Shown: positions 35,830 to 48,279 of the stretch, in pieces | How positions within the stretch are numbered: the first letter of the stretch is position 1 | Layout of the letters: each line of letters begins with the position of its first letter | DNA from: Tetrahymena thermophila SB210 | Lineage: Eukaryota > Ciliophora > Oligohymenophorea > Hymenostomatida > Tetrahymenidae | DNA length: 64,000 nt | Assembly: GCF_000189635.1 (NCBI RefSeq) | Contig: NW_002476457.1 | Location: forward strand, 124,001-188,000 | Direction: 5' to 3' | Position numbers and translations under genes: made by a program | The notes under the pieces: model-generated | Databases searched by the model: none | Told to the model about the DNA's origin: nothing | What the model saw: only the letters and a program-made list of their open reading frames with translations

Positions 35830-37971
35830 ATGGTATTAATTGAAAGTAAATTCTCAAGGAATAACTTAAATAGTTAGCGAAACTAAACTGAGAGCTAAAA
35901 AAATAGCTCTTCAGATTCAGAGAGTGGCAACGATGGTTAAGCTACAATTAACTTGTATGGCTTAGAAAATTAAGTGAGAATATAAATTTTATCTCCTAAG
36001 GGAAAGTCAAAAGTCTCAAACTCTATATGTTGTGTGGTGGACGTCTCTGGATCAATGGGAAGCAGAGCAGTCACAAAATAAAGTGGAGGTAACTCGGAAT
36101 TAGGATATTCAGTGTTAGATATTGTTAAACACTCTCTCAATACAATTGTACAAAATTTGGACGAAGGAGATGAATTTTCTATGGTAACTTTTAGCGATAA
36201 TTCCAAGTTAGTTTGCAATTATCAATAAATGACTGAAAGTAATATTAAATCTTCTGTAGATTTAATAAATCAATGCCAGCCAGATGCAAGTACAAATATT
36301 TGGGCAGGAATAGAGTAAGGATTGGAACAAATGCAAAATGATAGCAATAAGAATAAGAACTAGCAATTAATTGTGTTAACTGATGGTTAGCCTAATGTTA
36401 ATCCCCCAAGAGGCATTCTAACTACACTAAATAATTTCTATAATAAAAACATAATATCACCAAAACCAAGTATAAACACTTTTGGATTCGGATACTACTT
36501 AGACTCTCATTTGCTCTTTAACATCGCTTAAGATTGCCAAGGTATATACTCATTTATACCAGATTCTTCTTTTGTAGGAACTATTTTCACTAATTCAATT
36601 GCATCTATGCAATCAACATTTGCTACTAATGCTGTATTAGTTTTTAAACCTCTTAATAAAAATGCATAGTTGAATTTGAGCCAAATCAAGTCAAACTTTA
36701 AAACATATCTGAATAAAGAAGGTGAATACATTGTTGAATTAGGAAACCTCTTTTTTGATCAAAGTAAAGACATCATCTTTTAGTAAGATCTTCATTCAGA
36801 ATTACTGAGAGACTTTTCTGTTGAAGTTAAATATTATACTAAAGACACTAACAACTTTTAATTAAGTCACCGTATGCATAAGGCTGAATAGATTCATAAT
36901 GCTAATAAACTAGAGTTTGAATAAGAAGCTTTAAGGTTAGAGGTAGTTAAGACTGTTTAGTAATGCAAAGATAGCTCATAGAAAAGTCAAAAACTAGTAG
37001 AAGATACAATTAATTTGCTGAAAGCATCTTAATTCAGAGAAGATGAATACATCCAAAATTTATGCAAAGATATGGAAGATCAAGTAAAGCAAGCAGTATC
37101 AAGAGATGATTACTTTACTAAATGGGGTTGCCATTACCTCCCTTCATTAGCTATGGCTCACAATCACAAGATTTGCACTAATTTTAAGGACCCAGGAGTT
37201 TAAGGATATGGCGGAAATTTATTCAACAAATAAAGAGATTAAATAGAAAAAATCGTTATGTCTATTGATCCCCCTAAGCCATCATACAGATCTAGTGGTA
37301 ATGTCTAAATTAATTCAGCATTATATACATCATATTATTATGATCCTAATAATCCTTGCTTTGAAGGAAATAGTGAAGTGAAGATGGCTAATGGAACTAT
37401 TAAAAAAGTAAAAGAAATCAAAAAGGGTGATGAGGTATTTTGTCCTAACACAGGAAAAGCAGAGAAAGTCAAATGTGTGATAGAAACAGAAGTTAAAGAA
37501 AATTTAACTTAATTGGTTCGTCTCGGAAAGGGTTTGTTAATTACACCATATCACCCTGTTAGAATCTAAGGAAAGTGGTTGTTCCCAACAGATATTGCTC
37601 CCACTAAAATGGCTTAATGTTCATCTGTTTATAGCTTCCTACTTGAATCAGGTCATTCTATGATGATAAATGATATTGAATGTGTAACATTTGCCCACGG
37701 ATTTTAAGAGGATAAAGTGAAACATGAATACTTTGGAACTAATAAAGTTTCTAGAGACCTAATGTGGATGAAAGGGTATTTTAAAGGTCATGTCAAACTG
37801 TAAAACTCTCCTTCAATAAGAGATCAGGCAACAGGATTGGTAGTAGGATTACGCAGCAATCGTTAATGGATATCAAAAATCTAAGATTTGAAATATTCAT
37901 CTCTTTCAAATATCAAATAAATGAGTTTGAATAAACTACTCTAAATTTCTAAAAAGCTAATAAAAATATGA
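35830..37971 (+). CDS. VWA plus Hint-domain (Vint/Vwaint) protein
   Basis: Intronless, 713 aa. A von Willebrand factor A domain covers about residues 60-260, with the complete MIDAS motif DVSGSMG at 71-77, a later Thr in the DASTNIWAG segment, and VLTDGQP. A helical linker follows (about 340-500). A Hint (hedgehog/intein-type) domain of the Vint class then starts at Cys 510 (NPCFEGNSEVKM-NGTIKKV), continues through LLITPYHPV with His about 575, and ends near CVTFAHGF (His about 623). The last 90 residues fit the Vwaint tail. No signal peptide is visible, so it is probably cytosolic. The Cys nucleophile and TxxH-like block are present, so the Hint fold may be active. Family knowledge links such proteins to ubiquitin-like or self-processing systems, but the role in ciliates is unproven. 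Confidence 0.9.
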
Positions 37972-38508
37972 TATTTAAAGAAGTAAGAGCAAATACACTT
38001 CATAGATTAATCAATAAATTAGAAATATTAGATTTAAAACATACAAATATTATCAGAATATAGCAAACTATTCAATTAAGATAAATAAGTATTAACTTAT
38101 TTTTTAAAAGTTAATTTTCTTGTATGTGTTCATTTTATATTTATTTAGATTTCTCATTTATAAATATGAATGCTTTTTTTTAACATTTCTGATTTGTTAT
38201 AAAAAAACTATTATTGAAATAGTTTTGTAAATATTTTATTAATTTCTTAATTTAATTTAATTTAATTTTTTTTGGAATTTACTTACTTGATAAATTAATA
38301 AATTAAATATTTTATGATATGAATTATATTAATTAATTGCTTTAAATTTTATTCAAAATTCCTTTCATATCAGCAACTTATTCTTTTAAATAAAGCAAAA
38401 ATCTTGATAGCAAAGAGTTGTCAAAAATTATTTTCTCTCTCTATTAATTTTTCTCATTTAAAATTTAAAAATAGTCATAGGTAACTTTTAAAAGTTAAAT
38501 TTTATTGT

Positions 38509-38569
38509 ATGATGGATGATAGTTTAATTAAAAGCTATTTAAATGAAGGAAATTTATTTATAGTTTAAG
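38509..38569 (+). pseudogene. orphan first-exon-like ORF
   Basis: Opens with ATGATG and reads MMDDSLIKSYLNEGNLFIVQ in the ciliate code, followed at once by a good GTAAATTT donor site. It looks like the first exon of a typical ciliate gene, but no continuing exon was found downstream. It may be a gene remnant, or the rest may be too diverged to see. Confidence 0.3.
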
Positions 38570-38779
38570 GTAAATTTAAAGTATTTTAAAGAATACATTT
38601 ATATTAAACTACAATTAAGCATAAAATATTGTAAACAAATTCAAAAAAAAAAATAAGAAACTTTTTGATTAAATTACTAAATAATATCAATTGAAGTATT
38701 TTTTAAAGAGAAAAATTTTGAAATATAATTTAAAAATATTTTTTAAAACTTCACCAAAAGCTTTTATTTTAAAAATATA

Positions 38780-39137
38780 ATTGAAATAAGAATACAATAA
38801 AACTAAGAACATTTTGCTGAATTTAATGATTTACAATTATAAATATTACTAAATAGTAAAGAATAAATATACTTAAAATTTAAATGAGTGTAAACAGTAA
38901 GTAAATAAATTGGTTTAAGATAATTTCACATTTTTTAATTAAGTTTTTATAATAATAAAATATATAAATAGCACCTAAAAAGAAATAAGAATCAAAAAAT
39001 TAAGAACTTTTTGCTGAATGCAATAATTTACAATTTTAAATATTACTAAATATTAAAGAATAAATAAAATCAACTTGAAATTTAAATAAATGTAAACTGT
39101 AAGTAAATAAATTAGTTTAAAAAGATTTCAGACATTA
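38780..39137. repeat. 197-bp direct repeat, two copies
   Basis: Copy one is about 38780-38935 and copy two about 38980-39137. Both contain AAGAAC(A/T)TTTTGCTGAAT, TTTACAATT, ATATTACTAAATA, AAAGAATAAATA and GTAAGTAAATAAATT in the same order. The shared start, TAAGAAC, lies at 38804 and 39001. Confidence 0.7.
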
Positions 39138-39938
39138 TTTTAATTATAATAAGATAAATAAATAGCTCATATCTATATAAATAAATATGTTAACTATTAA
39201 ATCAAATAGATTTATTTTAAATATCAAAAAATGAAATTGAATAGTATTTTAATTTTTCGAGAGCTAGGCAATACTCTTATCTAAAGAAGATTAAAAAATT
39301 AATTGATTTCAGGAAGAGAAAAATAAAGGTTCTGTTTAAAAAAAGATATTAATTAATTAGATTTTTTTTTGATGAATAGATTTTTTTATTTATTTGAAAT
39401 AATCATATTAACTTCTCTTTTAAAAGTATTTTATTTACAATCTTTCAATAAAAAATTATATTTTTTACATTTTATTTGCAATCAATTCAGCTATTTTTTC
39501 ATAATCTATAAAAAAAATTAGAATCTAAAGCATTACTGTTCAAAGTAACTTTTAAGATAGATTAATGGATAGATAGATATATAGAAAGATATATTCAAAT
39601 TAATTAATAAATTATTGTATTTTCTTAAAAAATTTAAAAGTTAATAGTAATAGACAATTTGTATTTTTATAGGTGATATCACCTAAATTCGAGCTAATTT
39701 TAATAGAAATTATTTAATCAAAAAATTAAGAAATTAAAAAAATAAAATAGAGTAGATAATAACTAAATACTTTGTTTAAATGTTGATAATATTAAATTAA
39801 GAAATAATACACATAAAATTATGTTTTTTGATACGAATAGTTTGCTAAGTAAAAGTTTAGTTTAATAGAGTTGAGTTATTAGTTTATATATTAGTAAGTA
39901 GTTGTTTTTAGTGATAATGTATATTTATATTTTTAAAA

Positions 39939-42203
39939 TCATTACGCTATTTTTTAGACTAATACTTCATTTTCGATACTTGATATATCTAGAATATTTG
40001 AGAAGTTTACTTATTTTAAGTTATTTTTTTTTTGGCACAGCAATTGTGTTTGTTAAACTTGTGGGTTTTCACTAAAATATTGCTAATTTTATTTTAAATT
40101 CTAGTTAAAATTCTTAAAAGAAGAGCTTTAAAGACTTTGCACTATAATTGGATTGTTTAGTGAGCAATTGATATTTTTTTAATTATTTTCTAATGCCTCT
40201 TTTGATGTATTGTCTAGTAGGTAGCTTTTTAATTAAGTTGTAGAGCGGCGGTTTCGGAATTAATTAGAGATATATTTTTAAGGGAGACATTCTTTTTGAT
40301 TATTTTCTTTCAGAACTAAATGATAATTTATGAATTTTTCTTTCTGATTTTTAGCTGGATTTTACATAAGAAGGTGTTTAATATGACCAAGTTTTATAGT
40401 TTGCTTCTTTTTGGTATGAATTGCTTCAGAAGAACTTTCTTTTGAAAGAGTCTTCTATGCTTCAATATTAGAATTGCTTGTTGGTGAGGGATCGTTTGAA
40501 TTCTTAGAGCTGAATTAATTTGATAAGTTATTTAATGAAGATGGTTGTAGAGTTTTTTCCTAGCAAGCAAAAGTTGCCTAAGTAAAACTTAAATTATTCT
40601 TTACATCGCTACAGTTTGCATTTTTAGTGCTGCAAAGAAGTATGTTTATCATTGGATATTAGATTTTGCTTTCAGATTAATTATTTTGGTTTTAAAATTT
40701 ATTGTTGTTCACAGATTGAGATCTTACTTGTTTCAAAAACTTTTATGGTCTTCCTTTGACTATAAATTTAGCCTTTTCAGCACATTTTTCAGTATTTTAA
40801 TCTACTTTAAGCTGCTGTTTAGTGTTGGGAGTGCTGAAAAATTTATTTTAAAAGAGCTATTTAGTACTTTCTTAAGTATTTGCTTCATGAAGGTCGATAT
40901 CTGTTTCTTCACTACTGATAGGAAAGTTTTGATTGGTGCTTTCTTGAGAATTTAATGCTTTTATTTCTTCATAAAGAATTTGACTTTTTTAAGATTTTAT
41001 TGGAGATTTGGTTACTCTTTGTTAATTTTTTTCAACTTTCTCAAAAGCATGAGGCATTAGCTTATGTAAATTTTTAATGTGCTGCGATTATATATTTTCA
41101 GAGGCAAATTTTCTTTTTGCTACTATTTATTTTAGCTTTGAAGAAATGGATTATTCATTTGAGTTATTTTATTAGCATTCTTCCTCAACTCCTGTTGCTT
41201 GTTTGCATTTTTGAGAGATGTGATTATAATTTAAGTCCACACTTTAGCGAGATTAGTTGGGAGCTGATTGGTAATTGCTCTAACTATTTTTATTTATTTG
41301 AAAGATAAGTCTAGATTTGGGTAATAAATCTAAATCAAATTCTTCCCCACTGGATGAACAACTTTCATCATCTTCAATAGTATTTTAGGTTTGAATTTTT
41401 TATCTTGAGCTAATTAGCTTCTTTTTGATTTCTTAATTTTCTGGTTATTTCTGTATTTTGATGAGCTGTTCTTCAAAATCTGCATTACCCTCCTCTTTCT
41501 TTAATATTTCAGGCTGATTTTAGCGATTCAAGCTTTAATATTATTTTAATTCATCATAATTTATTTTTTATACACTTTCAGTAGCTAATAATTATGTGTT
41601 TATGCTGTTATGAATAAAAACACTATAATTAGAGTTTTGTCTCTGTAACAAATCTTTTGCTAACAAGTTATTATGGTTTGTTGTTGAGTGAAATTAATCG
41701 CTAATAAATTAACTTTTCTATTAAACTTCTAGTTTTTGATTAATTTGTTGATTTTATTGATTTATTTAATCTATGTGATTTTATACTTTTTTATTTAGGC
41801 TATGAATGCTTTGACTGGTATTTAGCTGATTTATAATTTCTTGTGTTTTTGTAGAAATCTTTACACCTTTTTTGTCGTTTATTTTCTCTTGCTAAGAGTT
41901 TAAATATTTTTTCTTGTAAAGATCAATGAAACTAGTTTTTTAAATCTACAATTTTAAATCAATCAGCTGCTGAACGTAGTCATAATACTAAGGTTTATCT
42001 TTATTTTTATCTAATTTTTCATTCATTTGGTTTTCTTTCTAGATTTAGGTTTTCACATAGTTTTTGAAGCTAAATTTTTATGAGTCAGTTTTGACTGCAA
42101 ACTTAGTTTCAGATAAATTACGTTAAATGCACTCTTTCTTGCATGAAGCTGATCTCTATCCTTTCGCCCTCTCATTTGAGATAGTATTTTCTGCTGAAGA
42201 CAT
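39939..42203 (-). CDS. unrecognised 754-aa Gln/Asn/Ser-rich protein
   Basis: A single uninterrupted ciliate-code frame of 2265 nt (ATG at 42203, TGA at 39939). It is mostly low-complexity Gln, Asn, Ser and Lys sequence with likely disorder. A few denser segments exist: a basic N terminus (NERAKGQRSASCKKE), a Gln/Asn heptad-like run near residues 140-190 (NQQNQQINQKLE), an acidic patch EDDESCSSSGEEFDLDLL near 280, and KLMPHAFEKVEK near 370. No signal peptide, membrane segment or known domain was seen. Plus-strand ORFs across it are frame shadows. Confidence 0.75.
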
Positions 42204-45200
42204 TAATCAGATATTTTATAAATAAGCTAATTATACTTTATGATTTTCAATAAATGTTTCTTTATGAAGTTGGAACAATGTATTGACTTAGCTGTATTTT
42301 TACAAAATTTATTTATCAATTTAATTATTATGAAAATTAATTTACCAATTTATTTACTTATTCTGAGATATCAATATATCAATTTACTTCTTTTACTAAT
42401 TTAATCAAATAGTCGAGTGACTTTTTAATAGAAGTAATATATATACTAAAAATAAATTCTAATAGTCTCAAAAATTAATTAATTTCAAAATATCTACAAT
42501 TTATATATTTGCCTACCATCTAATACTTCGAAAAGAAAAAAGCTAATTATTCCTTTTACACATTTATTTAATAATGTAAGCAGCTCTTTATCGCTGCTAT
42601 AAAAACTAAAAAAATTTTATTCAATTCTAATGTTGAAGTTAAGAGATTGTAATGATTATTTAAAAAGCTAATTGAAATTTTTCTAATAGTAAAATTTTAA
42701 GGAAAATTGAATATTTATTTAATTTTCTGATCAAAAAAAAAGAGATTGCTAAGATAAAAAATAGTATTTCTCATATTAGATTTCAAAATAGAGCCCGCCC
42801 AGCCAACTTACATTATTACTTTTTATTGTTTGAATTAATATTTTCTCACATGTAATTAATTATTATTATTATTATTGCTTAATTGATATTATTACACACT
42901 TTATTCACTTGACCTATCTAGTTACTCCAATAATTTTTTTTATTATTTGATTTTATTTTCAAATTAAAAAATAATTTATTCTCAAACGATTAACAAATTT
43001 ATATTCTTCAAAGAAGAGATCAGCGCAAAATTTCATAATTGTTTCAGAGGTAAAATAAATACTTTTATTTTAATAATATTAAAAAAATCTATTAGACAGC
43101 TCTCTTAATTTATGTAAAGATAACTTATTTAAATGAAAATCTTCAAGAAGATCTTCTGTTAAACACAAAAATATTGAATAATTACATATCATTAAGTGAT
43201 TAAATTACTTATTTATATTGTTATTTAGAATCTAACTCAATTAAATTTAATTAAAGGAAAAAATTAATATTGAAATACATATTCAAAATATTTGAATTTC
43301 AATTCCAAGTACAAATTTAAAACTATTTAATACGCATTAACATATATTATTTGAAAGGACAGTGTCTAAAATTATTAAATCATATTTTATCAGTAAAAAT
43401 AAAATTAAATTTTTATTTGGCTATTAACTTATTAAGCCACCATTATAAAATTATAAAAAGTTTAGTTGATTCTTGAAAAAATTACAATATAAATATTTTA
43501 ATATTATTTAATGTAATTGGTCTAGCAGTAGTCTAAAATAATCATAGATTTCTTTTAAAGTTATCAAGTCATAGCCAAAAAAACAGTAAGTATTAAAAAT
43601 AAAATCTAACGCTTAACTAAAACTTTAATTTTCCACAAATTAAAAAAAATATCAAAAAATAAAACTCAAAAAAAATAAATAGCAATAGATTACATACAAA
43701 AAGTAAGACATAAATTACTAAGACATGTGATAAATTTAACCTTTAAAGGAATTAATTTTCACTTGTATAACTAATTAATTTTGCTCATAAATAAATTCAA
43801 CAAATTTATACTTTAAAATAAACTATAAAAAAAATATTTTTAACCTATTATTATTTAAATCAATTTAAAAAGTTCTTAGCCCAATAAAATAAAAAATATT
43901 TTTATTTAAAATGCATAATAAATATTAAAAATTAAAAATTATTAGAAGTAATAAAGTAAAAAATAATTTATTTATCTTATTAAAAACTATTCTTTCCATT
44001 AATTATGATATGCTTTAGATTAAAATATTTAAATATCTATTTATTTTCCAAAAGAAAATACTAAAAAGTAATAAAATATTTACAATAATTGAATATTTGT
44101 TTAAATCAAGCATAAAATTTTAAGAAAGCAAGAAACCTTTTTAATAAAAAAATATTTGAAGATTAACAGATTTTATATATTTAAAATATTTCTTCTTTTT
44201 TATAATAAATTGCTGATTTATAGATTAAAATGTGATTAATACAAATATTAATTTTACAATAATTCTTTTCTATACAAAAAAACTAAAATAATTGATTATC
44301 GATTTGAATTGATTTGAATAAATTCATTCTAAAGGAAAGGAGCTAAAAATGAATAATAATAAGAACAATAGCTCATTCACTTCTTTTAAATAAAAATAGT
44401 ATTATCAAACATATCATAGTGTTATTTTAGTTATATAAATTTAAAATATAAAATATATTTTTCTTTGTCTCTGTTAACGTGTTTTAATATTATAAAATTC
44501 TATATTTTAGATAATTATATAGAGCAAAATTAGATAAATCTGATAAAATTTAAAAATTATTTAGAATCTTATTACTAATTTGAATTCCAAAAAGAACAAT
44601 TTATTTCTAGATACTTCTCCTTTTCCTTTGATAATAAAAAAACTTTAAAAATAGAATTTTCAATCAAATTATATCGAGTTAACTATTATTAATTTTATTT
44701 AAATATTTAAAATAATACTTATTAATAATGCAAATTTACTATAGCTCATTAAAATTAAATATAAAAATAAATTAATCAAACTCAGTCAGGCCACATTTAT
44801 TTAAAAATTAAAAACCAAAAAAAAGTATTTATTTTAATTATTAGCTAAAAATATTCATAATAAAATTATCTTAATGAGTGCATCCATATTTTATTAAAAG
44901 GGTATGCCTTTGTGAATTATTTGTTAATAGTTAATTTATTTTTATTTACTTATTTTTATTTATTTGATTATTTTAATTTGTTTATATTTTATTTATTAAT
45001 ATTTTTATTTATTTATTAGATCATTTTTATTTTATTTTTATTTTGTAATTTATTTTTTATCTTTATATTATTAAATTTTAAGCTATAATCTCAATCTTGC
45101 ATTAATTTAAAAATTATAAATGAGTCTCATTGTTCTTATCTGGGCTAGATTAATCTATAAAAAATACTTTTTATATATGAAGAGAGAACGTGAATAAGAA

Positions 45201-47382
45201 TAGAATGGATTTTTTATTTTTTTCGACATAGTTCTGCGTCAAACTGAAATTAGTTGAATTAATTTCAATTTTGTTCAGAAGGTTTATGAAATGAAATTAT
45301 TTATTTCCTATTTATTTGTTTATTTAATTCTTCTTTTTATGAAAGTACTCAAGCAACCTTTATGATGTCATAAAGCCTATGGATTAAAAACTTAATTTCA
45401 TAAAAAGCCTAAAAACTTAAGTTGGAAAATGTCAAAAACTTATAGGTAATAAATATTTCATTTGTTTAAGTAGTTCTTAGAGAATTCTCACTGCTTCCAC
45501 CTAATTTTTATAATTGAAGTTACCATTCTATTTATTTTTTTTTAAATTTTTTGTTTTTTTGTTTGTTTTTCTTCTTCTTTTTTTGAATTTAATTTAAAAA
45601 TTTTTTAATAATTAATTATATATTTTTTCCTTATTAAGAAGTTGTAAAAATTGTTTCCTAAAATTAATTAATTTCTTTTGAGAAGGAAAAAATTAATTAA
45701 AATCTAATCAACCCTTTTTATCATAATCCTAATAATAATTTTGTGTGTGGGGAGGTTTGTTTTAAAAAATTATTTATTTATTTTATATTTACAATTTAAT
45801 TGTATTATCTGTTGTCTCTTTGTGTTTGATATTTACTTTAGAGACTCCAAAAATACTCTTGCTTTCTAATTCCAATTTATAAAAAAGAAGAGAAAAAATA
45901 TCTTCAAAAATCAAATTGTATTTTAAATTATAATTTTTATTTTAAAACTCTCCTTAAAGTTTAAATTTATTTTTTGAAATATAATAATGTTTAAACTATC
46001 TCATCATAAGGTATTAGTAGTTAGAAGGATAAAATTAATTTTAGTTTTGGTATATTTTTTATATTTTTAGTTTTTTATTTGCTTGGTCATTTCATAAATT
46101 TAAATTTATGATTCGAGTAAAGTTTTATTTAGTAAGTTTGATAATTTAGATGGATTTAGTATTTTATAATAAGAAACATGTAATTTAAATCATTTTGTAA
46201 AATCGTATTAGATTTTTTGAAATTTTGTTATTTTTAAAAATATTAAAATTAATAAATTTATTGTTTAAAAATGAATGTAATAGAATTTGTTTTAAAAAAT
46301 AAAAATCTAAGCATGAATTAAATAATGTTAACTCTATTCCACTTAACCTGAAAATTCATAGAAATATTTCTGAATTTTTAATAGAGAGAAATTATATAAT
46401 AGATGATGATTACTCTCTTAAAATAGAAATATAAAAATCTTGTAGCTTTAACATTTAATTAAACGAGTCTATTTAAATTAAATTAAAATGAAATTAAAGA
46501 GTGTCATTTTAAAAGGATAATTTTCAAATAATTACGCGTTAACCGACTTATTTTTTCTATAAGAAAAAATTTTAAAGTAGTTAAGTATTTCAATCATAAA
46601 AATAGAATAAATGAACAAACAAATCAATATATTCTTTCACTAAAAATCTGATTATCAGAAAATTTTTAAATGAATATTTAAGAAATTATTTATAAAAAAA
46701 TATTTTTTGTAGCTATTACTGCAGTATTCGTTATTTCATTTTTTGTTAATATTAATTATCTAACGTATCAAATCAAAAATTGAAAAAATAGTTAATTAAA
46801 TATTACTACTTTTGCTGGCTGCTGACTTGGATTTTGAATAGATTTTGAGTTTTTTAAATATCAAAGATTATAAATATTTTGATTTCTTTAAAAAAGACTT
46901 TATATTTAAAATAGACTAATAATTTTTAGTCTTAATAAATCAAAAAATATGATATTAAATATAAAGATCATAAATGGATAATGAATGATCTATTTGTCTG
47001 ATTGATCAAAAAAGTTTTAAATATATGAAAAATGTGAAAATTTAAACAACAAAAATCATAATCAATGTACCTATGAATTGGTCGATCTAAGAAATAATGA
47101 TTGATTGAATGAATGAATGAATGAATGAATGCTAATGATTCTAATGGAATTAAAAAAATCAATTAATTTTTTATCCATATTACCCATAGAGTTTAATGGA
47201 TAAATATAAATTTCTTATACCGTATTGAAATAATCAAACGGGAAGAGATGATAATAAAATAATTAGAAACAAGAATTTAAAATAATCAAAAAAAGAAAGT
47301 AAAGCGATACAAGCTCAAAATAATAAAATAGAAAAGCCAAACTAGATAGAAACATCATAAAAAAAAATAAAACAAAAGGAAA
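42204..47382. other. 5.2-kb divergent spacer
   Basis: The longest gene-poor stretch, between the Gln-rich gene (minus) and the 298-aa gene (plus). It includes short microsatellites (ATT runs near 42857-42875, GAAT near 47107-47130). A somewhat higher-complexity island at 45120-45480 contains a short ciliate-code ORF starting at 45120, but neither a protein nor an RNA family could be recognised. Confidence 0.5.
47107..47130. repeat. (GAAT)6 microsatellite
   Basis: Six perfect head-to-tail GAAT units, about 250 bp before the 298-aa gene. Confidence 0.9.
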
Positions 47383-48279
47383 ATGAGTTCTCAAATAAGC
47401 CAATCAGTAAAAAGGGGAATTGCTTTATTTGGCAACAATTTTGTTTTGCCATTTGAAAATTAAACTCACTTATCAAATTGTCTTTCTGTGCAATACCTTT
47501 AATTTTGCTAAAAATATAACTCTACTAATCAATAAAAGCAAGCCCTATAAAACAAGATGAAGTAAACAATAACTACTCCCTTCTAATAATCAAACACTAA
47601 TTCTCCATCCAAATCTCAAATGATTACTTCTCCAAAATATTATGACTACTTAGTCTTAGCACCAAGAAAGGCTGAGGAAGTTTAAGTAAATAACTAAAGG
47701 GAATATTATGACATTGCTACAATAGTCACTCTATAAAAATGCGCAGAAACAGGAGCCATAATAGCCTTAAGCAAAGGAGTTGACTCATTGGTTAGAATAA
47801 AAAAGAGTGGAACTGAAAATAGATTTGCAGCTAAATATACTTCATGCAATCGTCTTATTGTAGAAAATGATCCCCATATTCGTAGTAGTTCCATAATTAA
47901 AGCCAGTGATCTTCCATTTGTAGTTAAAGATCAAAGAAAATTATTTTTCTGCGACTACGAAACCATTCATAATGATGTTCCTAAATATTCTGAAAAGGAA
48001 AAAGAACATTTTGTAAGAGCAATTTATGATTTGGCACAAAAAACTAACTTATAAAACTTCAGTTAAAAAGAATTCCTTGAAGATTTAGCTGCAGACCCTA
48101 AAAGTTCAATGTTCCCTCGCTTGCAACTTTTCTAAATCCTAAAGCATTTAGACTACAAATACTATTTCAATAGAGACAGTAGTGAGTGGTTGGATTAAAA
48201 ATATGAAATTCTTAAAGCAAAGAATGATGAATAAATTCTTTAGTTTTTGCATTTCGTATAGAAATAACTGACTGAATGA
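47383..48279 (+). CDS. unrecognised 298-aa protein
   Basis: Single-exon frame from ATG at 47383 to TGA at 48277-48279. Residues 1-95 are Gln/Asn/Ser-rich. From about 100 to 298 the sequence is denser and probably folded: YYDYLVLAPRKAEEVQ, YYDIATIVTLQKCAETGAII, VDSLVRIKKSG, SDLPFVVKDQRKLFFCDYE and the helical end FPRLQLFQILKHLDYKYYF. No signal peptide or membrane helix is seen. The folded half has a better-balanced base composition than its flanks, which supports a real gene under selection. No family was recognised. Confidence 0.75.

Larger units (their letters stand above)
37972..39938. other. 2-kb spacer with an orphan exon and direct repeats
   Basis: Convergent 3' spacer between the VWA-Hint gene and the Gln-rich gene. 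It holds a possible stray first exon at 38509-38569 and a 197-bp-spaced direct repeat, both listed separately. A TTTTAAAAGTTAA motif followed by a TTGTATG element occurs near 38103 and again near 38486. Confidence 0.5.

Noticed and set aside
40686-41308. Plus-strand hydrophobic ORFs suggesting membrane proteins
   Set aside because: They are antisense shadows of the Gln/Asn-rich minus-strand gene; Gln and Asn codons read backwards give Leu, Ile and Phe.
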